From assembly GCA_013400975.1 (NCBI GenBank), contig WBMZ01010253.1:1-64000 (forward strand): 64,000 nucleotides of DNA, given 5' to 3'. Within the stretch, counting starts at the first letter, position 1, and each line of letters opens with the position of its first letter. Origin of the DNA: Atrichornis clamosus (taxonomy: Eukaryota; Chordata; Aves; Passeriformes; Menuridae). The position numbers and the translations under genes are program-made. The notes under the pieces were generated by a model. That model did no database searches. It was not told the DNA's origin and saw nothing but the letters and a program-made list of their open reading frames with translations. Positions 46,181 to 58,400 of the stretch are shown one piece after another.

Positions 46181-48581
46181 ATAAATTCCAAATCCAAATC
46201 TTTGTAACTTGTGCTACCACAGGCCTGAAAAAAGATATTATGTTTTAAAGTTATCGCAAGACACAGTTATAATGTTCTGTGACTAAAATTGAAAGGTGAA
46301 ATTATTTTTCATCACTATGCGCTACAAGACATTGCCAAAATAAAAGTTATATCTCTGAGACAGAGAGAAGTAATCTACTGAAAGTGTGTGTCTGCTGAAA
46401 CAGATATTCTTTCCCTACTTTTAAAGATTTGCAGCTGGTTTTTGTGACAATTGACTGAGATTCTTCAAGGAAACAGCACTTGGCCTTTTGGGATATATGG
46501 AGTATTTTTCACTTCTTTAAAGCTTTAACAAGCCTCATTTCTTTTGCAGATTTTTGGGTGGTTTTCAGTATTCTCAGGAGAAGTCTCAGTGTCTGCTCTT
46601 CTCATGCCAGTTACTTCCACGGACTAATGAAGGCACAGCAGACAAATGCAGCCAGTGGTAGGGTTTACATTTAATGGCCTTTTTCTGAATTTATTGTTTT
46701 GATTTCGGATAAAGGGATGTGACATCAGAGTGGTTGGTACTCGGAGTAGCTTCCTGCATTTTGCCTTGTAGGAGCTGCATTGGAAACAGGTGATATTGCT
46801 CATACCTCCAAATAAATCAGAAGTAATGTTTTATTAGGGCTGTCAGGAGAAAAAAAGACTGAGGAAATACTGTCTGGACAATCAGAGCATTGAGGAAATC
46901 CCATGTTCCCGGGGCTGCTTGTTGGGTTTTTGCTTAGGCAGTTCCTGAAATCAATACACTCATTTAGGCAGTAATTAGCTAATAATTTTTATAAGGAAGC
47001 GACCTCAAATGTGAGAGGGAACATCAGTGAGCAAATGAATTAATGGCCATGGCCATAGAGAGGAAAAGCAAGCCCAGTTCTGAGAAGGGTTGGATATGTG
47101 CATGTTGGTATTAAATGTAAGCAGAATGCAGCTGATTTACTCCTACCTTGAAAAATCAGTGTCCTTTTACCTGGCTCTGGTGTCAGTCAGATCACAGGGA
47201 ATCTTTTGTATCCCTTTCTGTAGGTGAAGTGACATCTCCAGACTCAATTTGCCCTTTCCAGTACCATTTAAAGACACAATATTATTTTGGCTTGCCAAGA
47301 TCCATATCTCCACAGAGCCACTCTTCTGCAATAAGGAATATTTGATTTTCCAAGCTATTGTGTCTGAATTAATTAGCTGGAATGTTTCACTAGTTAACAT
47401 ATTGAAGAATTCACAGAGGGAAATTGTGTGTCCATATGTGACCTTGCACAGGGTGTGTTTCACTCTTTGGCAGGGCTCATACACAGCCCTGCTCATTGCA
47501 CCTAAAGTGGATTATTCCAGGCTACTTTAAACTGAAGCACATGACAAACAAAGCAGGATCATGCACAGGATAAAGTTCCATATGCTATTTAGAAAAGAAG
47601 ATATACAAGGATATACAAGACAGAGCTGACTGAATTGCAGTGGGAGGGGAGAGAGTGAAAGTAACTTGAAATGTGTCTAAATCTGCCTTGTGGTTTGAAT
47701 GCTTTCTGTCCTGGAAGTGAAATAGCACCGTGGATGCCCACAAGTGCTCGGGATTTATCTCCTAGCAGAGTAAGTGGTTCCTAATACCCATCTTTCATGA
47801 AGATAAATCACTAAGCAGGGACTGGATATGAATCCCGAGTCTCCAGCAATTTCCCCTCCTTTGAAGTGGGCATAACCAGCACCCAATATTCTAATGAGTT
47901 GTGTTTGTACCCTCTGATTAGCACTTTTATGGCTGGCTGGCCGTGCCAGGGGAAGTGCAAACACTGCCAAGAGATTTGTGAAGCTTGCCCAGTCTTTTTG
48001 GTGGTGAGATAGACAAAAACCCATGGAGATGGGGTCCTCCAAACGCTGCACTGGCTCAGGACAGGTTAATGAGGAAAAATTAACCCTGTCTTGCTACAGG
48101 CATCAAGCCTGGTGAGAGTTTAGCTCAGTTGCCTGCTGAAAAGGAGGACAAAGGAAAAAGTCCCTGTGGTAGCTGGGGACTGGAAACAGCTGGATGGTTC
48201 CTGGAGCCTCCTGTCACATGGCTGAGCTCTGGGGAGACAGGCTAATAACCATTAAATAGGAATTGGGCCTTGGGACTAGGGCTTTAAAAATACTTGCTGG
48301 ATGACTGTGTTTTTAATTCGTTCATTTGTTTTATTCCTAGTTTTGAACTCTGATTGCTCAGAAAAAAGTGGGGCTAAAGAATATCTGGGAAGCAAGGCCA
48401 GGACACCCCTGTGCTGGGCAGTGAGCGCTGTGAGAGCTGGTCACCGGGGGCTCTCAGGGAGGAGACGTCACTGGGCTCCAGTGGGATGGAAACACAAAGC
48501 AGATTGCTCCCTTCGTGCCAATCTTCCCATAAAGTGGAACAATATTCATGGTACTGTTATTTTCCAAATTGTAATGCCTGT
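46181..48581. other. Gene-free sequence
   Basis: No gene recognised. A perfect 10-bp tandem duplication GATATACAAG lies at 47600-47619. Frames of 98-109 codons on the minus strand (47167-47496, 47755-48051) have no domain. 48380-48500 is GC-richer, without a repeat match. Confidence 0.5.
47600..47619. repeat. 10-bp tandem duplication
   Basis: GATATACAAG twice without mismatch. Confidence 0.8.
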
Positions 48582-48602
48582 AAAAAAAAAAAAAAAAAAA
48601 AA
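48582..48602. repeat. Poly(A) tract, 21 A
   Basis: The longest homopolymer in the window. It could be the tail of a retrocopy on the plus strand, but no AATAAA signal lies in the usual 10-30 bases upstream and the preceding 200 bases match nothing I know. Confidence 0.9.
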
Positions 48603-48717
48603 GACAAATGTTTGAAAAACCCAACAGACTCCCCCAAAATGGGAATCAGAGAAAATTATGTTCCTTGGATGGCTTAAAAGCTGACTAAGCTGAACTTTGA
48701 AATGTCAGTTTTCAGCT

Positions 48718-48778
48718 CTTAAATATATCTATAACTATATCTATAACTTATATATATCTATACTATAAGTATGGGGGG
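48718..48778. repeat. ATATCTATA-type AT-rich simple repeat
   Basis: Degenerate units of ATATCTATAACT and TATATATCTATA, ending in a G7 run. Confidence 0.8.
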
Positions 48779-51700
48779 GTGTAAGAGATCTTGAGCTGAT
48801 TTGAAAAAGTAACAGTAACAAAAAGCCACAAAATAAAAGAAGAGTATCTTGATAAGCATCGTTTTCATCGAAGTCTGTTAACATACTGCTTGCAGGCTGT
48901 TCATCAGTGATTATGAGATCAGAACCCATAACTTTAGCACACAGTAGACACCGGTTTACTGCACACGGGCTGAAAAATAGTAGCTACCTGTAGACTTCAT
49001 CTTTGGTGGAAAAATGAGTGTGATTGTGATGAATGTGTATGGGTTTCTAAAACAAAATAACTCATACAGGATGATACTGCCAGGATGAGGTTAAGTGATG
49101 AGCCTTGTGCCCTTTTCTCCTCTGCTGAGTGGCGTTAATGACTTGAATTCAGTGCTGACGAAAGGAGAGATGGGGAGAGATTAGAATGTGAAAAAGTGTG
49201 CATGAAAACAAGGAAAACAATTTTCAAGAGCATTTGGAATCCATAATGGTTTGTTGTCAGCTCTGACCAGTCCTTCACGTGTCCTCAGGAGGGGACTCAG
49301 CAGCGCTGTGCCCGAGCTGTGGGTGACACTGCCCTCCTCCTTGGAGGCAGCTCCTCAGCTCATCCCGGATCCTGGCTCTGTGGCTGCCTCTCTGTGGAGA
49401 CAAGTGTGGGGACGTGGCATCGAGGCCAAGACAGGACATAAGCATTATTTCACCTGCCTTGTGGTACTTGTTGTGTTGGGGGATTCCTCTGAGCTTCTGC
49501 TGATTGTCTGCAAGTAAAGTGAGCATTTCTGTGGAAGATGAGAGCCTGTCTGTGTGAAATCCTCCTTTGGATTGTGCTCTGGATAATTGTACACTTGATA
49601 AATATAACATTTTCTAAAAAAAACCCCAACAACCAGATGATATCAGAAAGTCACTTATTTTCTCTTGTGCTTGTAAAACTTAGTCACATAAATGTCAGTG
49701 ACCTGATATTTTAACGAAAATATTTTAAAGAGAAGTGTACAGCACAAGCAATAGGAAGGAAAGAAACTCAGTTCATTACAGCTGAGACAATATCCTAAAT
49801 CTTCCAAGTTCAAAGTGATCTGCAGACCCCACTGCCCTGTTTACTTTTATCACCAAACTGTGCAGGAAGGCACAGGTAGCTGCTCCAGTGACATCTATAA
49901 GATAAATGCCAGACTATCACCTTTTAGAGGCACACTGAGAAACACCATTAATGCAGTTTAAAACTCCATGGTTTTTGTAAAAGTGTTTTCATTTAGCACA
50001 GGTATTTTGAGCCTGAACAGGCCCAAAAGATATGGAGAGTTCCTAATTGGGCATTTGCCTACACAAACGATTAACTAAACTGACTGTGGATTAAGCCTTT
50101 GAGATTGAATTACGAGTATGGAGATCAAACCTCCACAGGCAAGTTAAAACCCACCAATTATTTAAAGAGTTTAATTAAGAGCAGATCTTTCTGTAGGCTG
50201 ATTTAAAAGGATATAACGTAACATTTGTAGCCAATAAAATGTAAGGAATAAAAGACTACTTTTTTTTTTTCATTTATTTCCACCATAAAATATAAGCTGT
50301 AAACTATGAGGAACATCTGAAGATATTTCACAAGTAGCACCATCTGTCTTCTTGGCAGACTCTGCAGCATGTGGGTGGCTTAGTTACTTGCTTATGGATC
50401 CACAGCATCACTTGCTTAGTCTGCTGGATGGGGTTGCCCCTTCCTTGTTTGGCATGATTTCAGCATCTCTGTTTTGCTTCCATAAACCAATTCTCTTCCT
50501 TTATGTGGCTGCTCTGTGCACCTGTATAAAGTAGCTGGCAATTTGCTTAACGAATGCTTACCCATAAAAGCAAGTCTCTTGGGCCTCATAAAGAGAATAC
50601 TTTTTGCATGTGGATATTTCTCTGTGCAAATCCCTGCAAGTTTTGAAAGTTTATTCGCTCATGTTGCTTTTTAAGTACATCAGGATTATGACTGGCACCA
50701 GCACAGAAAGGTGTTCCTTCTCCTTTCATCCTGTGAACAAACTTCTGCCTGACCATGTCCATGTGTTTGGTACTAAGCTCTGATCCAGAACAGGTTTTTC
50801 CTTATCAACTTAAGTTACCAAATATTTAATCAGTCCAAAGAGCTGAGACAGGCTCAGCACTGCTGACTGCAGTGATGTTTGTCTGTAGCAGAAAGATTTG
50901 GGCCTGAGACATCTTTCAGGGAGGAAAAGAATTAAAGCAAGGAAGTGCTGTACGTCTTAGCAAGAAACAAGTGCTCTAAGAGATGTATTCTCACACAGTT
51001 CACTTATTAGTCAAATACACAATTCTCCGTGTGGCTTCTTGCTCTGCATGTTGTTGCTGTATAGTAATGAGTCCCTTGGCAGAAAAGTTTTAAGCTATTT
51101 CTGCCGGCTTTAAAAAACAGCCCAAACCAGACAGCATTATCTGTGTATTGATCTGCATATTGAGAAGAATATAAAAGATCCGAGGCACCGTTTTACAGAC
51201 AAACAACAAATAAGTATTTCCAGGCTGGCTGCCTTTTTCTACTGAGTATCAGAAAATAATAAACAAGGGAGGGCAGGAACACAACAGTTCATGAAAAGAG
51301 CTGCATTTTAGCTGGCTGCTATGGGATGTGGGAGCAGCCTTCGATATCATAAATATGTGCCAGTAAGATCTAGTAATAACCCCAAATTCTCATATTATCT
51401 AACATTAAAAAACTGCTGCATTTATTAGGAAATTTCTATTTATTACTTGGTCATAATGTGAGGTCTCTTTGCTGACTTTTTCTGAAGGAAAGGTGGCTTT
51501 TTGATGACGGGATAATATTTTTCATGTGACCTAGTGAGCTTGTGCACCATGTGTATGTGCAAAAGTCTCTGATGCTATTGTGGTAAGGCCAGCTAATGTT
51601 ATTTAATTTTCATGTCTTAATTTTTAGGGCACTTTTTTTAGTCTATGCACACATTTTATGTCTCTCACCTTTTGTCTTCTAATATGAAAGAAAAGGCTTA

Positions 51701-52599
51701 TGTTGGCTGCAATATATTAGTGTTTATTACTTCCAGTTTCAGGACAAAACACTCCTGAAGTTTCAGCATTTACCTGTAGAGAAAAAGAAGAAAAGCAGCT
51801 ATTTGTTTCTGTATGTATCGACATATACAGGTAGATAGAAATAGTGCCAGAAGTTGCACATTATCAAAGAAAAATCTGCGTTATGGCACATCTTGTCTTT
51901 CTCTACATTAAACTAACAAAGAGGTTTTATTCCTTGCCCGTTTTTATTGCTGGGGATTTTTGTATAATTTTTTTTTTTAATAGGAAAAAATTTGAGGCTT
52001 GCAATGCCAACTGTTTGCCTTTCCTCCTAAGGCAAGGACAGAATTTGTGCTTTTTCAGTCAGTCCTAGTAAATGCTCATCAAGAATCTTCTCAATGACAT
52101 GAAGTTGTAATGATAGCTCTCTGTCAAGCACCAACAGATCCAGGTTCACAGCTGCACCCTAAGGGAAGGCAGATTGAACAAAATCCCTCTCAGACGTCTG
52201 GATTACCCACATTGATACGCAGATGATAATCTCAGCAGATAAATTAGAATATTCTCCCAGTCATCCTGGGAACACAGCACTATCCCGTTATTGTCTCACT
52301 TCACAGAGATGTGTAACTCTGTCGAGATACAAACAGCAATTCAGATGGCAATGATATGCCCTCTACTCCCAGCCACTCGAGATATTATTTCTTTATGCAG
52401 CCAAGCAGAGTTTCTCCTCCACTGGCTAATGCTTGCCCGAGCTCGGATCCAGCAGCAGTGCAACATTCCGACTCCGCTTCCCAGATATTTCCCCCTGTGA
52501 AGGAATTGGCAGAGAATGGGCATAGAATTGGCTCCACACCACTGCTTACTAATGATCAGAAGAGCTGGCCAGGCATGAAGAGGGATGTCAGCTGCAATC
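48779..52599. other. Gene-free sequence
   Basis: No gene recognised. Overlapping 88-111-codon frames at 49251-49610 on both strands have no domain. T tracts lie near 50261-50270 and 51970-51978. The stretch is otherwise AT-rich and single-copy by eye. Confidence 0.55.
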
Positions 52600-52770
52600 A
52601 TTTATTCCCTTCCCCGGAGCAGGAGAGGAGCAGCGAGGCCCGGGAGGAGCGTGGCCCGCAGACACGAGGTCTCCCTGGGCTTCTGGAGGAGGGAGCAGCT
52701 TCCCGAGCAGCTTCCAGAGCACCCCTGGCTCGGGGCTGTGCCTACAGGCACCGTCTCGCAGTATCTGAAC
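52600..52770. promoter_or_regulatory. CpG-rich islet
   Basis: About ten CpG in 150-odd bases (CAGCGAGGCCCGGGAGGAGC, GGCCCGCAGACACGAGG). It is followed at 52840-52970 by an AT-rich, repeat-free block with GATTA and TAAT sites that could be its regulatory partner. A 142-codon plus-strand frame crosses it without a recognisable domain. Confidence 0.3.
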
Positions 52771-55331
52771 TGCAGACACTTTGATTTGCTACTTTATATG
52801 CACCAGTGACATTCCTTTCATTGCACACGCAGCGTTCATCAGGCATTCGAATCTGGATAATGAGAAGAATGCATAATCCAATTGCAGCTGTTCATTTTAT
52901 TTCCTCTCATGGCTGACACATTGCTCCAGTTATTCCCCAAGATTATCTGATTAGCACCACAGCTCTGCTTTTCAGGGGAGGAGCCTAGCAGGAATGGGCA
53001 GTTGAAACAATGCCAATTTTTTTAAATTGAATTTTTTAAACACTACCTTTAGCAGAGATATAAATATTTGCCATTGCGGAATGGAAGGAAACTGGTATGC
53101 CACCTGCCTCACTACCATTTCATTTGGAATTCAAATTACCATACACAACAAACTTGGTTGTGTGCTAAACCAAGTTCCAGCTACTCTAAGGATTGGCTTT
53201 AATTTACTAGAAATTTACCTTGACACCAGCATCTGCCGGGTCTTTTAAGTTTGTCCTGGCAAAGTTAAGACACCACCTTCACTTCAGCTTAACTTTCTGC
53301 TGTCAGTGTAATTAAATAAGATGACTTATTCCACCTTGATGTTGCCAGACTTAGCACCCCTCACTGAGGGTATTGATATAGTAAGGGGCCTTTTCGTGTG
53401 AAGCATCAAAAGCTGGCCAAGTGTCACATTCCCACCATGGCAGGTATTTACTGGCTACTGTAAATGGCTTGTAAAACATACAGAATGAATTTGGAGTCAT
53501 TTAGGGGAAGCTCACATCCCTCCTGCTTAAGAATTTGAGAGAACATGAGTGGTACTGCCTCAATTCTTTCAATCACAGCACATATGAAGACACACCTTTG
53601 ATGAAAATATCCATCATTAACCACACAGGCCGTGTCAAGCTCAGTCAAACAAAATAGTTCATGCAGCTATAAAAGACTTAGCTTGAATTAAAAAATAAAT
53701 CAAAAGAATATTTATTAGAACACACTCTAGTAATAGTCACCTCATTCTTCCTGCTGCTCTTTTGCCAGCTGGGTAACAATGATACAAAACGTGACCCAAT
53801 CTGGATTTTTTTTTACCCCTGGCTACTTTTTTACTTCCTTGACTGTCCATTGAATAGTCACTGTGTCTTTTTCTCATGCCTCTAAATTCTCTCACTAGTG
53901 AAAAATATACTCTGTGAACTGTACATCTGGAGAGTCACAGTTCTTTCTGGACACAGTGGAAAGTGTTAGAAGAGGGAATTTGTCTTGAATACTTTAAACT
54001 CCCAGCTCTAACCAAGGAATCCTAAAATTAGTGCTGATTTGGGAAAAGACTGAAGGCTGATGAGAACCTGCATCTGACTGGTTTGGTTTTCATTATCTTT
54101 TTTTTTTTAATTGGCTTTTACTTTATATTTGCTTTCTTGTGTATGAAACCAAGGCCATTATAACTCATGTTTATTACAAGTGACCATTATCAACAGGGTG
54201 TCTGGTGCAATTTTTTTTAACAGATCTGTTGAAATTTCTCATGCTTGTTCAGGGGTCTTACTGATCCCTGAGCCTCTGTTGTCATACATTTCCTCAGCAA
54301 ACCCATATCCACTCTGAGGTGATTCTGGGCACTGAACAAAGTCACTTATCTTTCCACTTTTAGGAGACGTGATAGTTCTTAAACTTGTCAACAGTCGTGA
54401 AAAGAAAGATGAATAAGGGAGTTTTTAAGTGTTTGAAAGCTGGAGAACACTAAGAAATAGCAGCCCACAGCTCTTTCATCTCATGGTGGTGAAGCACTTT
54501 TTTTTAAAATGAAGTATGGAAACCCTGGGCTAAAGATTGAAGTGCTTATGGACCACCCCAGTCCTTCAGTAGTGCCCTAAATCTTCCTATGAGGACTTCA
54601 GTGTCCCACAGAGACTAAAAAGATGCTGTCAGCTCCCAGAATACAGGGAAAACTGCTTAATCTATTACAATAGGAAAGTTAATGACCTCTGACAACATAT
54701 ATTTATAGCTGAAATGAAGCATTCACTGCTTAGAAGTGTTTGACATGCCAGTTTTACACTGCTAATACTCATTTGAATGCATGTATAGACAGTGAGCATT
54801 GCTACATTTTCAAAAATTCATCAGCTTCAGCAGAAAATTCAACCCACTAAAAATGCAGTGAGTTTAGGGTGTTTTTGACAGAGCCAAATGACAGTTTTAG
54901 AAGCCATGAATTAAAAATCCTCTGGAAGATGAATGAGCTGATATAACACAGAATTCAGCGCTTCTCTCAAAGCCAAGTGGTGATGTTTTCCACAGGGTTA
55001 TTAACTGGTTTTCTAGTTAGAACAGATCCATCAGCTAAGCTTGGGTTCTGAGGTTTTTTTCCTGCTGATCTTACTGCAAGCAGAGCTTAAGCTCAGACCT
55101 TGCAGGACCAAGATCTCTGGTACAAGGATCTAAGAGCTGGATGGATTCTGGCTGCTCTGACTCTCTCCACTTGCTCAGCTGAGGCTCAGCCTTCACTAGA
55201 AATTTAGCGGGGATGTCTGTCTTCTAAGGAAATGCTCTAAAAGCTGTGATATAGAGTCAAATATTTATTTTCTTTGTCCTTAAGCTGCTGCATTTTGAAA
55301 TATCATCTGTTCAGATATGTATTTTTTCCAG
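52771..55331. other. Gene-free sequence
   Basis: No gene recognised. T tracts occur near 53810 and 54100. The block 52840-52970 looks conserved by texture only. Nothing else stands out. Confidence 0.5.
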
Positions 55332-55405
55332 GATGTCGCCGCCCTGAGCAGCCTCAGTCGGTGTTTGGGCAGTCTCAGAGCAGGAGCTTTGCAGACCTCT
55401 CTCAG
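55332..55405 (+). other. Candidate 74-nt exon bounded by strong splice signals
   Basis: TATGTATTTTTTCCAG ends at 55331 and CTCTCAG|GTGAGC starts its donor at 55406. The 74 bases are open in two frames. One reads CRRPEQPQSVFGQSQSRSFA then DLSQ, a polar, low-hydrophobic peptide; the other reads DVAALSSLSRCLGSLRAGAL. Three CpG cluster at its start. I do not recognise either peptide. It would enter with two bases completing a codon and leave in phase 0, so it can follow the candidate first exon at 30412 in frame. It may still be coincidence. Confidence 0.28.
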
Positions 55406-58400
55406 GTGAGCAGTGTCTTTGTCTGGCTGCTTTTACAACTGAGGAAGTGTGGGAAGGCTCCTCCTGCTGTTACCTCTCTGGGGAGGGAGGAGGGATACAG
55501 GGAAGGAAAGAGATACAGGTATCTTTATTCAGAAGCAATTTCTGGGCTCTGGATCTGAGATTAAGGCAACTCCCTAAAGCTTTTCATAACCTCCCTGTGC
55601 TCAGGGTTATCCTGCAGGTTTCTCTGGGTGTCTCAAGTTTGTTCTGGCTGTCTTGGATAGGACCCAAAGCTTTCTGTTATCCTGTGTTCTGTGTGAGGAT
55701 GTGCCTGTGAACGGAGGCATTTAAATCTGTGCTCCAGCCCCACGATCAGTAACTAAAGTGTGGATACCACAAGGTCTGACTTAAGGACCTTCAGTCCTCA
55801 TTCATATTTCAGCATATGTGGGCACTAATTCAAGGGACCTGATTCTTTAAAATCAATCAATGATTTCTAGTGTGGTATTTTTCAATCTAATATTCTCTTT
55901 ATTTTGAAGCTTCGTGCTTAAGATTTAGGAAGGAGGGTTAGAAGGGGAATTGAGAAGGTGACTGTGAAGCTCAGAAGGTAGTTTTTATTCTTTATCAGAT
56001 GTTTAGAACACATGTTAAAAAATAGAGGTGCAATAGAATATTAAACAAAAAAATCAAAGAGTGGAATTGGAAACAGCTAGGGTGTAAAACAAGATAAATA
56101 AGGTTAAAATAGTTCAAAAAATGGGTAAATGTATTATTAAAATCTCCTAAAAATGTTGATTGAGGTGAGCTGGAAATGCTAACATTGGTGATTTGATTTC
56201 TGCTCTAACATAAGACTATTTTTATATGGCTTCACCACAAAGTGAGTCAGTAATACCAGATTTAGGATTAAGTAATACATTGAGTATGATTGATTACCAA
56301 TGTGAAAAGAAAACTGAGAACCAGTAAATATATTTTTATTAGGTCAAATGTGAAGACAGGAATGAAAATTAAAGGTAGAAATCTATGAACATCAATCTTG
56401 AGGAGCTGGACTCTACCATATATGAATGTAGTCAAACTGGGATGAAATACTGCAGGAGCTAACTCAGAGGGAAATGAAAGGTGCTCAGGGTGAAATATCC
56501 CGAGCATCCAGGCCAAGATGAGGCCTGATCCAACCCTGCGTGTTCAGAATGGGGAAGTTCAGATGATAAACAGAACCTGCTTTCCCCTGGGCCCATCTTT
56601 GAGGCAAACACATTATTGCTCTTCATAAGCATCCAAAGACTGTGATGCTTATTGAACCCGATCAAACCTTTCCGTGGATCAGCAGCCGCTCGACAGTGGC
56701 ATTTACATTCCCTTGTCAAAACACCAAGGTACTGGCAAGACACAGCAGCAGAACTTTTGCTGAGCAGCTTCAGGGAAGGAATGGAAAGTGAGTGACACAG
56801 ATGATTAATGAGCCTATTAAAGCTGAAAGTCTGACACTGTAAAGATAAGCTGGCAGTGAAAATGACTCCTGCCAAATATGTATCAAGGGCATCAGAGAGA
56901 GGACCCTCCATATAATAGCAACCACCATCATTTGTGGCAGGACATACATATCTAGCAAGTGTTGCCTCATTGCTATTTACTCTGATCAGGCATTTTGAGG
57001 TGAAGGGCCTTGAGTGTGAAGTCTCAGCCAAGTTTACACAAGGCTTTACAAGGTCTGATTAGAAAGGACACCCAGGCTCCATTCAGGAGAAAGGAGATCA
57101 AAGTATGGCAGGTGACAGAGAAGAAGAAAGAAATAAACAAATAGGATTTTGTAACTATGCAGTGGCAGAGCAGGAGCCATAAAAATGTTATGGGAAAGGT
57201 CTGATGTAGGAGAGGAAAAGATTAAATCCATTCAGACCTTGAGAATGAGCCTGCCATTGTGTTACAAATTGTGTGTGTGTTCGGTGACCGTGGGGGACCG
57301 AGGCTTGGACTTCATTTCCGTGCCTCCAACTTCTAGGAAAACTCACCACCTCAGATACTCAAAGCATCTTTCTGTGCAGGGTTTTCCTAACAGAAACACG
57401 TCCTTGTGCTGCACACGTGTTTGCACATCGAGTCCAATGTTCCTGGAAAGAGTGGGCTGCTCCTCGGGTGCCCCGCACAGATGGCCTGGGCATGCGCACG
57501 GTGCTGCTGCCTCGGATCCATCCCAGTTAGCAGCAGAGATGCAGACCATCTGTGCAGCATGTACACAAAATTGTGGTGCCTGCTTTCTGAGCCTTCAGAC
57601 TTGCCACATAAGAGCTGTAGAGCTGTGCTGTGCAGAGTCCCTGGAAACACGCCTGGGATTTCCAGACTCGGAGCAGCTAAGGCAGGTGCTCTGAAATCTC
57701 AGAAAATTGTACACAGTCTTCAAACTTCACCCAAACAAAAACCAGATAATCTAGAAAAAGCAAGGTTTTAGCTACAGTCTGTGGCACTTATTTCGTGCCA
57801 GCTTTCCTTAAAACCTAAACTTGATTTATCCATTTCTGAAGGATACATATTCATATCATGCCTCCAACCTCTGTTGTGCCTCTTCAGACAATCTATTATT
57901 GACAAAAGTGGATCGGGAAGTTTCTTACTGGAGATGTGTAGAAGCAGTTCAATTCAAGCAATAAATATTATATTTTAGTCTTGTACAGGCAGGTGGAACA
58001 AAAGGATCCTTAGCCTCTAAATTTGGCACTGGATATTGTCATACGAAAGCGTGCTCCTCTAGTGCAGCACTGCTGGAGTGTGTATTTGCCAGAGTTGCTG
58101 CTTCAATGCTTGATTTATTCCTGCTATAGTGTTAACTTTTATTGTCACAGTTTACAAATATATCCATCCTCTTCCAGCCTGTCACTGACATTATTTCCTT
58201 TCACCCTCAGAAGAGAAAAACATCTTATTTTTTTAGTATCTCCCTATGGTAACCTTCAGCTGGTAATGCTGTTCTGTGCTTCTGCTCCTGGGGACTAAAC
58301 CACATAAAGCACTAAGTCCTCAAAAAATATTTGATAAGTCGAGCAGATGCAGCCCAAATGGAAAGGAATTACTGTGTCATAAACAGGCCCATTAGATGGA

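Noticed and set aside
48380..48602. Possible processed retrocopy ending in 21 A
   Set aside because: No AATAAA before the tract, no recognisable parent gene, and no target-site duplication that I could find by eye.
57185..57694. 169-codon plus-strand open frame
   Set aside because: No domain, and overlapping frames of 68-121 codons exist on both strands, which points to a stop-poor GC patch rather than a gene.
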